A stretch of DNA of 64,000 nucleotides from Paraburkholderia kururiensis JCM 10599 = LMG 19447 (GTDB lineage: Bacteria; Pseudomonadota; Gammaproteobacteria; Burkholderiales; Burkholderiaceae). Location of the stretch: NCBI RefSeq assembly GCF_003986935.1, contig NZ_RJZE01000014.1, positions 124,001 through 188,000 on the forward strand, given 5' to 3'. Of the stretch, positions 46,803 to 56,241 are shown in pieces. Positions within the stretch are counted from its first letter, which is position 1; every line of letters starts with the position of its first letter. A model generated the notes under the pieces. The model made no database searches, had not been told where the DNA came from, and saw only the letters and a list, made by a program, of their open reading frames with translations. Position numbers and translations under genes: made by a program.

Positions 46803-49700
46803 ATGAAGTTCGAGCTTCCGGCAAACCACGGGTTGTCGGTGGAATCTGTCGAATCGCTTGTCTTTCGTGACGGCACTGAATATTCCCTTACAGACGTTCA
46901 ATTTGCTGCGCTCGATGCCGGGGTCGGCCGCGGTGAAAGCGTATTGATCGTTTCTCCAACGTCTACCGGGAAGACGCAGGTCGCGCTTTGGGCCATCGCG
47001 CATGGATTGGAGAACAACTGCCGAACGGTGTACCTGCTGACGCATCGTGCTTTAGCAAGGCAGAAGTTCGAAGATTTTCGAGAACAGTTGATCGAGAGTC
47101 ATCTGGACGGCGATCTTACGTCGTTGGTAATTGCAACGGGTGACTACGTTGAAACAGCCGACGGCAGCGTACCCAAGAATCCTCTCGACGCGCCTCTGCT
47201 CGTCGCAACGTACGAGAAATATCTCGCGTTATTATCAGCGAATGGTGTGCCGTCTGATATGAGCTCCACGGTTGTTGTTTGCGACGAAATCCAACTCATC
47301 GGTGACGAGCATCGTGGGCAGAACGTCGAAGTGTTGCTCACGTTGCTTAAGAACGCCGGGTGGCGGCAGTTCGTCGGGCTTTCCGCTGTGCTTCAGGCGA
47401 ATGATGCGCGAGATCTCGCTCATTGGCTCGGAGTGAAGTTGGTTTCAGCGGACCATCGTGAAAAGCACTTGAGATATGAATGCTGGACCAATCAGGGGAT
47501 ATTTTCGGTGGAGACTAACTCCCCCGAAACGATCGTGCAGTCGACAGCGACGGGATCGAGCAGCCTCAATCCTCTGGATGTCTTAGCGGTGCTTCTACGG
47601 CAAGAGCCGGCAGTCCGCCCGATCATCGTTTTCTGTACGAGCCGCAAGCAAACCTATGATTTCGCTGCAGCGTATTTCAAGTCGATAACCAAACCGATTG
47701 CAGGCCAATTGTCGCTTGCCTTTGATCAGCTTCCTGTTACTACAGCGAATGCATTGTTGGCGCAGTACTTGCCGCATCGGTTTGCTGTTCACAGCTCAGA
47801 TCTGACCGAGGAAGAGCGCACTATTATCGAGCAACACCTGCTGAGCGGACAGCTTGACGTCGTCTTCGCCACGACAACATTGGCGGCCGGCGTTAATTTT
47901 CCGTTGGGTGCTGCGATCATTTTCTGGGAGCGATGGAATAACGAGCTGCGGGGGCGCGAGCCTATCTCTGCTGCCGAGTTTCATAACATGGCTGGGCGTG
48001 TTGGCAGAATGGGGTTCGACCATGACCACGGTCGAGTGATTTTCTTGGCTTCGAGTGATCAACAGATTCGTGCTTCTAGGCAATATCTGGACCTTGGCAG
48101 TTTGCCCCCTCTTCAGTCTCGGATAGGCCCTGGTGGATTTGATCAGCTTGCACTTCAGCTGGTTGCGTCGGGATTGTGCAAGTCGAGGGCGGAGGTCGAT
48201 GTGCTCGTCAAATCCACGTGGAGCGGGCTCAGAGAGGAAGACAGGAACACCGCTGCGTTTTCTACGTGGTCGTCGCGCCTAGGAGAATCGATCGACTATC
48301 TAAAGCAGGAAGTGTTGCTGATCGAAGCGACCTCTGGACGACTTGTTGCGACGCCGTTTGGAAAAGCCGTCGCTCACTCGGGATTGTTACCGGAGACCGG
48401 GGTAGCGCTCATGCGTCATCTGGCGCATCAGGCGGATACTCTTCCAGAGTACCTGCCTGGCAGTCAGCGAACGCCTGACACTGACAAGCTCGCCTTTCTC
48501 GTCACCTCGGCGTGTTTTAGTTCCCCGGAATTCAAGGGCGGGCCACGCGAGACACGCACGAGACACTTGCCATATCAGCTTGAAGAACCGTACTTGATAG
48601 ATGCGGACGCGTTCAGCAAAGAACTTATGGAGCCCGTATGGCAAGCCGATCCAGCGCCGGTCAACGCCGCCAAGATTACAGTGGACTGGATTAACGGCGC
48701 TGAACTCCGGGACATAGAAAATTCGCTAGACGCGCTTCGTGCCGGTAGTCTGCGCGACATGTTTCGGAACGTATGCTGGGTGTTGAGCGGTGTCGCCTCC
48801 ATTGTCGAGGCTGTCACAGACGCCCGAACGCCAAATGCATTGCGGCCACCGTATCTCACGATTCCCAATAACCAACTCGCGAACCTTAGGAAGCTACCGC
48901 GATATTTTCGCCGATTGTCACTCAGAGTGGCAGAAGGGTTGCCGGACGACGTGTTGTGGATGACCTGGTTGAATAACCGCGACGCCGCGTTCAGATTAAC
49001 GCGGGGAGAGATACTGGCGCTCAGACGTCACGGCTTCACCTCTTTAGATCAAATAATGCAGGGAACGCCCGAGGCCGACCAAGTTAGGCTAGCGGTATTC
49101 GACGCCATAAAGCCAACTCCGCACACGAAGGCGAACTGGTTGCGCGATGCTTCGCGACAATGGAAGCAAGAGCAGCGTCGGCGAACAGCAGAGCGACACG
49201 CTACGCGTGCAAAGCATTGCCCCCATGCACAACATGTCGAAACTTACTATACCTCCCGAGGTACTGACTTTGAAGCGGCGTTTGAAAAGGCTATGCAGTT
49301 GCTTAATATCAAATTTCAACGCCTTGACGATAGGGCCGTGACGGGCGCTCCTGACTATCTTCTGGAGCTCTCGGATTCTCCGCCTCTCATTCTCGAATTG
49401 AAGTCGAAAGTTAATGATAAGCTGGTTGACTACAACTCGGCAGTCGAAGTCTTGGCCGCGTCAGAGGTTCACGGATACAAAGAGATATTTTGCGTAACGC
49501 TCTGCCATCCTGGTGTGGATCCTAGTGTGCCGAGTGTGATCAACGCGTGCGGCAGATTGAGTGTGGTCGAAAGTCATGACCTAGGCGAGGCGCTTCTTCG
49601 GGTGTGCGAGGGCAACCTTACGCAGGCTCAGCTATGGCAGTGGCTTGCTACACCTGGCCAAGCGAAAGCCGATGATCTTCCGTTCAGAACTTATCCGTAG
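46803..49700 (+). CDS. Superfamily 2 helicase fused to a PD-(D/E)XK nuclease
   Basis: 965 residues. Helicase motifs: Walker A SPTSTGKT (51-58), DEIQ (161-164), SAVLQ near 194, FCTSRK near 278 and AGRVGRMG (397-404), as in Ski2-like/DEAD helicases. The middle 400 residues look like winged-helix and ratchet-type domains. The C-terminus has a nuclease signature: Glu824, then PD at 850-851 and LELKSK (863-868). No HD domain is present, so it is not Cas3. First island gene, 122 bp upstream of the DUF3800 gene. This layout suits an antiphage effector acting on invading nucleic acid; that role is inferred. Confidence 0.85.
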   Translation: MKFELPANHGLSVESVESLVFRDGTEYSLTDVQFAALDAGVGRGESVLIVSPTSTGKTQVALWAIAHGLENNCRTVYLLTHRALARQKFEDFREQLIESHLDGDLTSLVIATGDYVETADGSVPKNPLDAPLLVATYEKYLALLSANGVPSDMSSTVVVCDEIQLIGDEHRGQNVEVLLTLLKNAGWRQFVGLSAVLQANDARDLAHWLGVKLVSADHREKHLRYECWTNQGIFSVETNSPETIVQSTATGSSSLNPLDVLAVLLRQEPAVRPIIVFCTSRKQTYDFAAAYFKSITKPIAGQLSLAFDQLPVTTANALLAQYLPHRFAVHSSDLTEEERTIIEQHLLSGQLDVVFATTTLAAGVNFPLGAAIIFWERWNNELRGREPISAAEFHNMAGRVGRMGFDHDHGRVIFLASSDQQIRASRQYLDLGSLPPLQSRIGPGGFDQLALQLVASGLCKSRAEVDVLVKSTWSGLREEDRNTAAFSTWSSRLGESIDYLKQEVLLIEATSGRLVATPFGKAVAHSGLLPETGVALMRHLAHQADTLPEYLPGSQRTPDTDKLAFLVTSACFSSPEFKGGPRETRTRHLPYQLEEPYLIDADAFSKELMEPVWQADPAPVNAAKITVDWINGAELRDIENSLDALRAGSLRDMFRNVCWVLSGVASIVEAVTDARTPNALRPPYLTIPNNQLANLRKLPRYFRRLSLRVAEGLPDDVLWMTWLNNRDAAFRLTRGEILALRRHGFTSLDQIMQGTPEADQVRLAVFDAIKPTPHTKANWLRDASRQWKQEQRRRTAERHATRAKHCPHAQHVETYYTSRGTDFEAAFEKAMQLLNIKFQRLDDRAVTGAPDYLLELSDSPPLILELKSKVNDKLVDYNSAVEVLAASEVHGYKEIFCVTLCHPGVDPSVPSVINACGRLSVVESHDLGEALLRVCEGNLTQAQLWQWLATPGQAKADDLPFRTYP

Positions 49701-49821
49701 AACCATATCGCGGGGCGCACGTGTGCTCGCTGGAATAGCGGTAGCTTGCTGTCAAGCTGGTGCGGAATTCGATCAGCCGGTCTTCCGGTACTACATAAGA
49801 TAGGGCGACCTAAATCCGAAC

Positions 49822-50904
49822 ATGCCGACAATCTACTGCGATGAAGCTGGAAATTCGGGCGCGAACCTGCTCGACAGGGATCAACCGTTCTTCGTTCTCG
49901 CGTCTAACGATTTTTCGAGAGATGAGGCGGTGGCGCTACTAGAGCATGTTAAGTCGCCGCAGGGGGCAGAGCCGAAGTTCACGGCACTCAAGAAATCAGG
50001 TGCCGGGGTTGCAAAGCTCATCCGCTTTCTTTCTGATCCCCGACTCAACGAAAATCGTGTCGTTGCCGACGTGTTCGACAAGCGATTCATGATCGTTACG
50101 AAAATGGTCGACCTAATTGCAGAAACACTCGTTCATCGGATAGGGGGAGACCTCTACGAGCGCGGCGCAAACATCGCCATGTCGAACATGCTGCACTATT
50201 GCATGCCTGTTTTCTGTCGCGAAGAGAATACTGATCGATTCCTGCAGTCCTTCGTCGAACTTGTCCGTCAAAGAGAAGAAGCGCAGATATCCGCGTTTTA
50301 TGATGCTGGAAAAGCGATGGTGGAGGCTTCGACGAACGAAAAGTTTAAAGAGGATCTCATGTATTTTACCGAGCCTCGACTGTTCTCGCTGTGGTTCAGC
50401 GAGGAAATTACCCCGCAGGCTCTCGACCCGGCGATTCCTGCGTTATTTGGCCACATTGCCACCTGGGGGGCAAGGAAAGACGAAAGATTCGAGGTTGTTC
50501 ACGACTCGTCTAAACCAATTCTCGCTTCCCAAGCAACGTTTACCAACATGATGGCCCTCTCCCATGAGGAGTCGGTGCTGGTGGGTTACGATCGACGCAA
50601 GTTTCGCTTTCCGTTGCGAGCAACGTCGCTGTCGCAAGCCGATTCAAGGGAGCACCCGCAACTTCAGGTTGCCGATCTGTGCGCGGGACTTATCAATCAC
50701 TTCAACAAATGCAATTTGGTTGGTGAACTTGATGACTTGGCCATCGCTACCCGTGAATTGCGAAGACTGGACTGGGTATTTGACGCGGTGATTCCAACGA
50801 CTGACGTCACACCTGAAGCGCTTGGCACCGAGGAGGTGGGAGGCATCAATCCGGTGGATGGCGTTATCGACTATTTGTCGCAACGGACCACACGAACCGA
50901 GTAA
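49822..50904 (+). CDS. DUF3800 protein
   Basis: 360 residues. Family marks are the N-terminal CDEAGNSG (Asp7, Glu8) and a late QVADLCAG, which together with other acids form an RNase H-like putative metal site. The biochemical activity of the family is unclear. The short gap after the helicase-nuclease gene and the same strand suggest a two-gene unit. Codon use is island-like. Confidence 0.88.
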   Translation: MPTIYCDEAGNSGANLLDRDQPFFVLASNDFSRDEAVALLEHVKSPQGAEPKFTALKKSGAGVAKLIRFLSDPRLNENRVVADVFDKRFMIVTKMVDLIAETLVHRIGGDLYERGANIAMSNMLHYCMPVFCREENTDRFLQSFVELVRQREEAQISAFYDAGKAMVEASTNEKFKEDLMYFTEPRLFSLWFSEEITPQALDPAIPALFGHIATWGARKDERFEVVHDSSKPILASQATFTNMMALSHEESVLVGYDRRKFRFPLRATSLSQADSREHPQLQVADLCAGLINHFNKCNLVGELDDLAIATRELRRLDWVFDAVIPTTDVTPEALGTEEVGGINPVDGVIDYLSQRTTRTE

Positions 50905-51122
50905 GGCGGACGGCGCTATGTGAGCCTTCGCAACTTCCACGGCGAGCGTTGAATGCGTCACGGTCAGCGATGCACGCGTCGTATTAGTATGATCGCGGCG
51001 ACAGATGCGCGGGGCCGGGATGTGAATTGACTTCGTCTGTCAAATTCGGTTGATGGAGTTTGCTAATCCGAGCCGGGCATATCTTGTTGTCTTGGCCGGA
51101 CGTTTGCCCGGATAGTCGTCAC

Positions 51123-51338
51123 ATGGACGACATTCAATATCCCAACGATTTGACCAGTGAACAGATACAGGCGCTGGTCGAATCCATCCAGGACTGCTTC
51201 GGTAATGATTTCTCGCGGGCCGAGTTCACGAACCATCTGCTGGCACTGCTAGAAGACGTGCCGGGATTCGAGATCGGCGATGTTTCTGCATCGCTGATCG
51301 AGTCAGCGTGGGGCATCTACTCGGGCGGTCGCTCATGA
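51123..51338 (+). CDS. Small hypothetical island protein
   Basis: 71 residues, acidic, beginning MDDIQYPNDLTSEQIQ. Its TGA overlaps the next gene's ATG (ATGA), so it is coupled to it. The helical pattern suggests a small folded domain. No family recognised. Confidence 0.65.
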   Translation: MDDIQYPNDLTSEQIQALVESIQDCFGNDFSRAEFTNHLLALLEDVPGFEIGDVSASLIESAWGIYSGGRS

Positions 51339-51610
51339 GCCGGCCGCTATTCCCACTCGGCCAAGTTGTTGCGACGCGCGGCGTAGCGGCCCATCTTGAA
51401 CGCCACCGCATCTCCGCTTTTCTGTACCTAGACCGTCACGCTCACGGCGATTGGGGCAGGGTGCCTGCCGAGGACGCACGGGCCAATCACCGTGCCGTCG
51501 TGCATGGAACGCGCATCTTGTCGAACTACGACATTGCGGACAAGTACGTCTGGATCATCACTGAGGCAGATCGGCACATGACAACGCTGCTGTTTCCGAG
51601 CGAGTATTGA
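51335..51610 (+). CDS. Small conserved island protein
   Basis: 91 residues, with the pattern PLFPLGQVVATRGV, GDWGRVPAEDARAN, RILSNY and VWIITEADRHMTTLLFPSEY. From memory, closely similar proteins are frequent on plasmids and integrative elements of proteobacteria, with unknown function. Four-base overlap with the preceding gene; the next gene begins 3 bp after the stop. Confidence 0.75.
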   Translation: MSRPLFPLGQVVATRGVAAHLERHRISAFLYLDRHAHGDWGRVPAEDARANHRAVVHGTRILSNYDIADKYVWIITEADRHMTTLLFPSEY

Positions 51611-51612
51611 GC

Positions 51613-51990
51613 ATGAGAGGCAAGCATCGCATCGCGCCTGAAATGGCGATGCCGGACCTGATCCGCCGTCCGCTGCGCGACTTGATTACGGGGTTGGCGC
51701 GAGTTCCCACGACACTGTCCGGCGAACCAGACTACTCCGAAACTGATCCAGCCGTGCTAGTTGACCTCGCGGAATCGGCAGAACTGGTGCTTCAGATCGT
51801 GCAGGAGGGACTGGCTTCGATCGGTTTGCTGTACGCACACACGGCGAACCAGATCGCGGAAGGGAACGTCAATGCCGCGCATGCTGTCGCCATTGGCCGT
51901 CTTCAGGTCGAACTCGGGGAACTGCTTCCTTGCATCTATCGGTTGTCGTCGGAGTGCCGACGCTACACGGCGGACTACGTGGGCGATTAG
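51613..51990 (+). CDS. Hypothetical island protein
   Basis: 125 residues from the ATG at 51613, 3 bp after the preceding stop. Mostly helical: DLAESAELVLQIVQEGLASIG and AIGRLQVELGELLPCIYRLS. Third gene of a compact trio, convergent with the XRE repressor. Function unknown. Confidence 0.65.
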   Translation: MRGKHRIAPEMAMPDLIRRPLRDLITGLARVPTTLSGEPDYSETDPAVLVDLAESAELVLQIVQEGLASIGLLYAHTANQIAEGNVNAAHAVAIGRLQVELGELLPCIYRLSSECRRYTADYVGD

Positions 51991-51991
51991 A

Positions 51992-52237
51992 TCACTTGCG
52001 CCGCGTCGCCTTCACTGGCTCGACCTCGAACGCCAGCATGTCGCTCGGTGCCACGTTCAAGGTTTCGGCTAGGACGCAGATATTGTATAGCGCGATATTC
52101 CGTTGGCCGCGCTCGATCCCGCCGACATACGACCGCGCCAAGCCCGATTCGAGGGCGAGTTTTTCCTGCGACCAGCCTTTCGCCTTCCGCAGTTCCACCA
52201 GCCGTTTTCCGAACAATTCGAGCGGGTCGTAATCCAT
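51992..52237 (-). CDS. XRE-family (Cro/CI-type) regulator
   Basis: 81 residues, a single helix-turn-helix domain (WSQEKLALESGLARSYVGGIERGQRN). It is divergent from the 52400 gene with a palindromic operator candidate between them. It probably represses itself and the divergent unit. Confidence 0.88.
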   Translation of the reverse strand: MDYDPLELFGKRLVELRKAKGWSQEKLALESGLARSYVGGIERGQRNIALYNICVLAETLNVAPSDMLAFEVEPVKATRRK

Positions 52238-52299
52238 CGTTGGATGTCCATGAACATCCGGTGGAGGGTATGGATTTGACCTTTATGAAGCCACTCTCT

Positions 52300-52316
52300 A
52301 TAGTGACACGCACTAT
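52300..52316. promoter_or_regulatory. Operator-like inverted repeat
   Basis: ATAGTG-ACACG-CACTAT, between the divergent XRE gene and the 52400 gene, followed by a second AGTGACA. Position and symmetry suit binding by the XRE dimer. Confidence 0.5.
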
Positions 52317-52399
52317 GAGTGACAATTTGGGGTGGCGGCATGTCGCCATGCCATCAATGGTCGCCGGAAAATTACAGAAAGCCAAACGGGGTGACGGGA

Positions 52400-52780
52400 A
52401 TGATCAAGCTGGAAATCAGTCTTACAGGAGCGGGGCCGGACGAAGCTCGTCAGCTGGAAGCTGTGCTGCGGAAGGTTCTTGCCGAAATGAAGCCGCAGTT
52501 GAAGGGTATTGAGGCGACCATTGCCGCAACTCCTGTCGCAGATCCCTATGAATCGACCAAGAAAAAGATCCTCGACCATATCAAGTGGCGGAAGATCGAA
52601 ACGGCAGAGCGTCTGACCGAAGATTTCTGGGAAGTCGATATCCAGGACTGGTTGAATCCTAAGGACAAGAAGAATCTCTATTCGGCCATCGACTCGTTGT
52701 GCAAAGACGGGTATCTCGAACCCGGCGCGGATCGACGTACATATTATCTGACGAACTTCGGCTACAACGTGATCTACTGA
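52400..52780 (+). CDS. Hypothetical protein with winged-helix-like C-terminus
   Basis: 126 residues from the ATG at 52400. The N-terminal 45 residues form a strand-helix unit (MIKLEISLTGAGPDEARQL). The C-terminal part (KKNLYSAIDSLCKDGYLEPG, RTYYLTNFGYNVIY) has the helix-helix-wing pattern of small winged-helix proteins. The next gene starts 17 bp downstream. Confidence 0.65.
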   Translation: MIKLEISLTGAGPDEARQLEAVLRKVLAEMKPQLKGIEATIAATPVADPYESTKKKILDHIKWRKIETAERLTEDFWEVDIQDWLNPKDKKNLYSAIDSLCKDGYLEPGADRRTYYLTNFGYNVIY

Positions 52781-52797
52781 CAAAAGGCGAGGCCAGT

Positions 52798-53529
52798 ATG
52801 TCGCACGATTCGAAGAACGGCTTATTCGCGATGATCGATCGCCTATGGCGAGCGTTCGTAGCAATGTATTGGGTAGCAGTAATGGTGCTGCTCCCTATCG
52901 TAGCGGTGCGCGGTTTGTACGTCGCGTATCGCAGAAAACGTGCTGCCACGGACAAGCACGAACGGCGCTATTGGCGTAACGAAATCCTGTTCAACTGGTG
53001 CCTGCTGTACGGGACCGTAGTGGTCTATTACCACATCTTCCAAGACATCCTTTTCCTCCCGTTTAGCTTTCAGGCTCAGGCGCGGTTCACCGCCTACTTC
53101 GACACAATCATGGGCCTGCCGGCTGCGATTTGGTATGGTGCTTCCGGCCAGAGCGGTGTGTTCGGCGATGACCCGATGGCTCTCCTGATGCCGACGTTCT
53201 TCGGCGTCTTCATCGTGTTCCTATGCTCGTTTGCATTGAGCTGGTTGCGCGTGTTCGGCCACGTAGATGAAGCGGGCGACTGGATAGCACCGAATCGAGT
53301 CAATCGTGAGCGAATCGCTCAGTTTGAACACGAGGAAGCGCCTTCCCGAGCGCTGTCGAAACAGTGGTACATGCATAAAATGCAACACCCAAGCAATCAT
53401 CCAGCTTGGGACGAACTGCCCGAAGAGAAGCGACGGAAATTGATCGAGAAATGGGAGGCGGAGAAGGCCGACCTCTGGAGAAAAATCGAAGAGTGTCCTC
53501 GGGCATCGTACTTCAGCCGATCGAAGTGA
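52798..53529 (+). CDS. Polytopic membrane protein
   Basis: 243 residues. Hydrophobic segments at about 18-40 (AFVAMYWVAVMVLLPIVAV), 65-90, 95-115 and 140-165, then a charged cytoplasmic tail with helical Lys/Glu-rich sequence. No family recognised. The pairing with the 52400 gene suggests a functional unit. Confidence 0.7.
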   Translation: MSHDSKNGLFAMIDRLWRAFVAMYWVAVMVLLPIVAVRGLYVAYRRKRAATDKHERRYWRNEILFNWCLLYGTVVVYYHIFQDILFLPFSFQAQARFTAYFDTIMGLPAAIWYGASGQSGVFGDDPMALLMPTFFGVFIVFLCSFALSWLRVFGHVDEAGDWIAPNRVNRERIAQFEHEEAPSRALSKQWYMHKMQHPSNHPAWDELPEEKRRKLIEKWEAEKADLWRKIEECPRASYFSRSK

Positions 53530-53546
53530 CCGAGATCGAGGCGGAC

Positions 53547-53780
53547 ATGAAGTTCGGAAAGCTGTTCGAGGGAAAGGTATGGCCGGAGGTGTCGGAGCGG
53601 ATCGGCGTTATGTCGGTCGATTCGCTCGATCGGCTATGGATACCCGTTGCCGAAGAAGGCGGCTATCTGATCGCAAAGTCGAGAGACGGTCAGGCGGCAT
53701 TACTCGGCCGCATGGGGATGCGTTATGACGGCAAGTTCTGTATCGAAGTCATGGTGCGAGCGACCATCGAGAACGGCAGA
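53547..53780 (+). pseudogene. 5' fragment of an island gene, paralogous to 58234
   Basis: The ATG at 53547 begins MKFGKLFEGKVW, ER-G and SVDSLDRLWIP, which is repeated in altered form at 58234 (MEFERLFEGKPW, SVDSL). The open frame continues to 54314, but from 53700 it lies opposite the Prim-Pol gene, so only about the first 50-75 residues are credible. It looks like a gene cut off by a rearrangement. The end given is approximate. Confidence 0.4.
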
Positions 53781-54746
53781 CTCTCGGTTCCCGAGTTCTG
53801 GCACGTCGATCATCGGAATGATTTCGCGGGCGAGCAGCAGCACGCGAAGTTCATCGATGAAACGCCATGCACCGGACGGGGATTTTTCGAGCCAACGCTT
53901 CATCTCAGAGACGTAACGGAGCGTGTCGCTATACCGTTCCGACATCCGTTTCGCATTACCGAGGTCGGTTGCGCGCGAGACGCTGTCGTTGTTCTTCTGG
54001 TGCGAGTTCGCCACGTTTGCGGCAATCTGGGATACCTCCGACTCCGACAGCGGCGGGTCGCAATTGGCGGCGTTGTACTCCAGCAGTTCCTCTTCCAGCA
54101 GGTCAGGGTTCAGACCTGCATTGAGCAGGGAGAACCCCTCGAATGCGACGGACTCGTTGCGGTTACCGATGATCGCAGATTTCGATTTGGCGGATTTCCG
54201 TTTGCGCGTCTTCGTGCCCTGCGTCGAGCAGAGCAGTTCAAGCAGCCACGCAGGGGCACGGGAAATGGGCAGTACGGGCTCCTCGAAGAAATAGGGCTCT
54301 CCGTTGATGGCTGACGGTGGAGCGAGACAGTAACCGCCCTCCGCCTTCACATCGACGCGAGGCAGGAAGTTGATCCTGCTCGGCACCTTCAGGTTCTCCG
54401 GATACCGGTAGATGAGGTGATACCCACCTGACGGTGTGAACACCTTGCGAGTAGGAGGGAGTGCGCCGTGTTCTTTCTCCAGACGACTGATCGATTTGAG
54501 GCCGGTTGCATCCCCATTCTTCACATCGACATCGACAACGAGCACGTAACCGGACGCCGGTCCTGTCGCGTAGGCGACGTTGTAGTCGGGGCATTCATTC
54601 GCCCATGCGCGATGCTTGTCGGGGTCCATGTTCGCATCCTTGAATCCGTGCTGCGTAGCAGGAACCTTATCGTTCAGGCGGATAGGGAGCGGGGCGAGGC
54701 CTTCGGCTGCGAGGGCGGAGTATTTTTTGATTGGATCCGTATTCAT
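53700..54746 (-). CDS. Prim-Pol (bifunctional primase-polymerase), without helicase domain
   Basis: 348 residues. Archaeo-eukaryotic primase-type motifs: acidic pair in VDVDVKNGDATG (Asp72, Asp74) and SGGYHLIYR (106-114). The primase C-terminal region follows (SESEVSQIAANVANSHQKN), then the linker LRYVSEMKRWL normally leading into a superfamily 3 helicase. The protein stops about 60 residues later, so the helicase is missing. This is typical of plasmid or satellite replication proteins that have lost their 3' part. The last residues may be read-through past a junction. Confidence 0.85.
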   Translation of the reverse strand: MNTDPIKKYSALAAEGLAPLPIRLNDKVPATQHGFKDANMDPDKHRAWANECPDYNVAYATGPASGYVLVVDVDVKNGDATGLKSISRLEKEHGALPPTRKVFTPSGGYHLIYRYPENLKVPSRINFLPRVDVKAEGGYCLAPPSAINGEPYFFEEPVLPISRAPAWLLELLCSTQGTKTRKRKSAKSKSAIIGNRNESVAFEGFSLLNAGLNPDLLEEELLEYNAANCDPPLSESEVSQIAANVANSHQKNNDSVSRATDLGNAKRMSERYSDTLRYVSEMKRWLEKSPSGAWRFIDELRVLLLAREIIPMIDVPELGNRESAVLDGRSHHDFDTELAVITHPHAAE

Positions 54747-54875
54747 GCTTAGGAATGCATAATAGATGACCGAGAGGTAGTGTATGCACCATCTCCCGGT
54801 AGCGGGTTAGCAGATTTTGAGTGTTATTCGCCCGTAATCGGGCATGTCAAGTCGTGGTTACGAGGTCCGCAGGTG

Positions 54876-55223
54876 TCAGGCATACACCATCTCCTCGGAG
54901 CCGACCGGTACAGAGTCCATTGGCAGAGCGAGGTCCGTTGTTGTGTAGATGGCGTTGCACTCCTCGCAGACGAAGCCATACGGTTTTCCGTTCATCCCGA
55001 TAATGCGGAGCGGACTGTGCCCGATCGGGTGCATGGGGCAGTGGATGTAATCTCCGATCCGAAGGCTGGACAGGGGCTGCTGGCCGTCAACAGCGGTAAC
55101 CGGCCAAACGGGGTACTCGGGGGGCAAGTCAAGGACCCAATTATCAGGGCCGGACCATTGAAGAAGCCCCTCTTCAAGAAACAGGTGGAGGGAGCGTGTC
55201 GCGTCATTAAATTCGGTATGCAT
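54876..55223 (-). CDS. Hypothetical protein with zinc-finger-like cysteines
   Basis: 115 residues. A His/Cys group (HCPMHPIGH ... FVCEECNAIY) suggests a zinc-binding site in the second half. It lies upstream of the Prim-Pol gene on the same strand, 129 bp away. No family recognised. Confidence 0.6.
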   Translation of the reverse strand: MHTEFNDATRSLHLFLEEGLLQWSGPDNWVLDLPPEYPVWPVTAVDGQQPLSSLRIGDYIHCPMHPIGHSPLRIIGMNGKPYGFVCEECNAIYTTTDLALPMDSVPVGSEEMVYA

Positions 55224-56241
55224 AATATTTCCCTGTGAAGTGGAAGGCCAAGCTGTTCACCGTGAACGTCGCTGGATCGAAATCAAATGCGAGGGAGCAC
55301 CTCGCCGCACGTTCTTCGTCGCCGAGGAGGTGTGCAGAAAAATTCGATGGACTGGACTGTACGGAGGCGGAAAGCGCGGCGCAAGATGAGTAGCTTTTGT
55401 CTTTTCCGGCGCGGAGCACGAACTGGCGGGAGCCGAAAAATCGAATGCGCGAGCTAGAAGGGTGTTACAAAAAAAGGGGGAAGGGGTGGAGGGGTTACGT
55501 CATTTGTAACAGGCCTTGTCGGACCGTTTTGACGGTCGACGATGCATGTTTTCGGTCGAGACATCCCCTCGAGATTGGAGGCACAATTCCCTCACATGTG
55601 TTGCTAGGGAAAACCCTTATTCGCTGGTGTAGTTTCGTTGCTTTCTTACGTCAATCTAGTGAAAACCCCTATTTTTGACGATTCGATTCCATGACGGGTA
55701 GGTGCAAATTTTCGGGGGGAGCCTGTCGTATATTGGTCATTGGGAGACGTCCGGCGGGCCGGCTCCCTCGGTCGCTCGGCGTCCTTCTCCTCGCCCTCTC
55801 ACCCGTGCGCGCGAGCACAACACATCCTAAACAATTCAACGATTTCTTCATTTTTCAAAAATTTCTCCATTTCTCTCTCCTCCTATACAAATTTTCTAAA
55901 AACAGGAAGAATTGTTTAATTGTTTAAAAAGCCGTTCCCTTCTGTTGGATGTGAAGAAATTTCATCCCCGCAACGCGGGGGCGGTCGGCGACGCTGGAAT
56001 ACGAGGGGGCGAGCGGGAAGGTCCTGCGGCAGAATCCTAGAAAGCTGATGATCTGATGTGGAAATCCCCGACAGATCAAGGGGATAGGAGAGATGCGGAC
56101 GAGGGTGACGTGAAAACTGTCACTGTTCCTCATCGGATTTCATGCTGGTAGCTGTCGTGTCGGTCGTGATTGCTCGTCGCCGTTGCCCCGAAGGTCGATC
56201 TGCCGGACCCTGGCCGCACTTTCAACGAACGGAGTGCGATC
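55224..56241. other. 1-kb non-coding region with inverted repeats and an AT-rich block
   Basis: No convincing gene. It contains TGTTACAAA (55463) facing TTTGTAACA (55503), then a strongly AT-rich block (about 55825-55930) in which TAAACAATTC and GAATTGTTTA form another inverted repeat. GAAAACCC-(C)T-AT occurs twice (near 55610 and 55660). With a Prim-Pol gene nearby, this is a candidate replication origin or control region. Confidence 0.5.

Noticed and set aside
46803..49700. Cas3-like or CRISPR-associated helicase
   Set aside because: No HD domain, no other cas genes, and no CRISPR array seen anywhere in the window.
53781..54314. The rest of the plus-strand frame that starts at 53547
   Set aside because: It is antisense to the Prim-Pol gene, whose motifs are clear, so coding on this strand is unlikely.
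55207..55419. A 70-codon minus-strand frame
   Set aside because: No ribosome site, no fold-like pattern, and it overlaps the start of the 54876-55223 gene.
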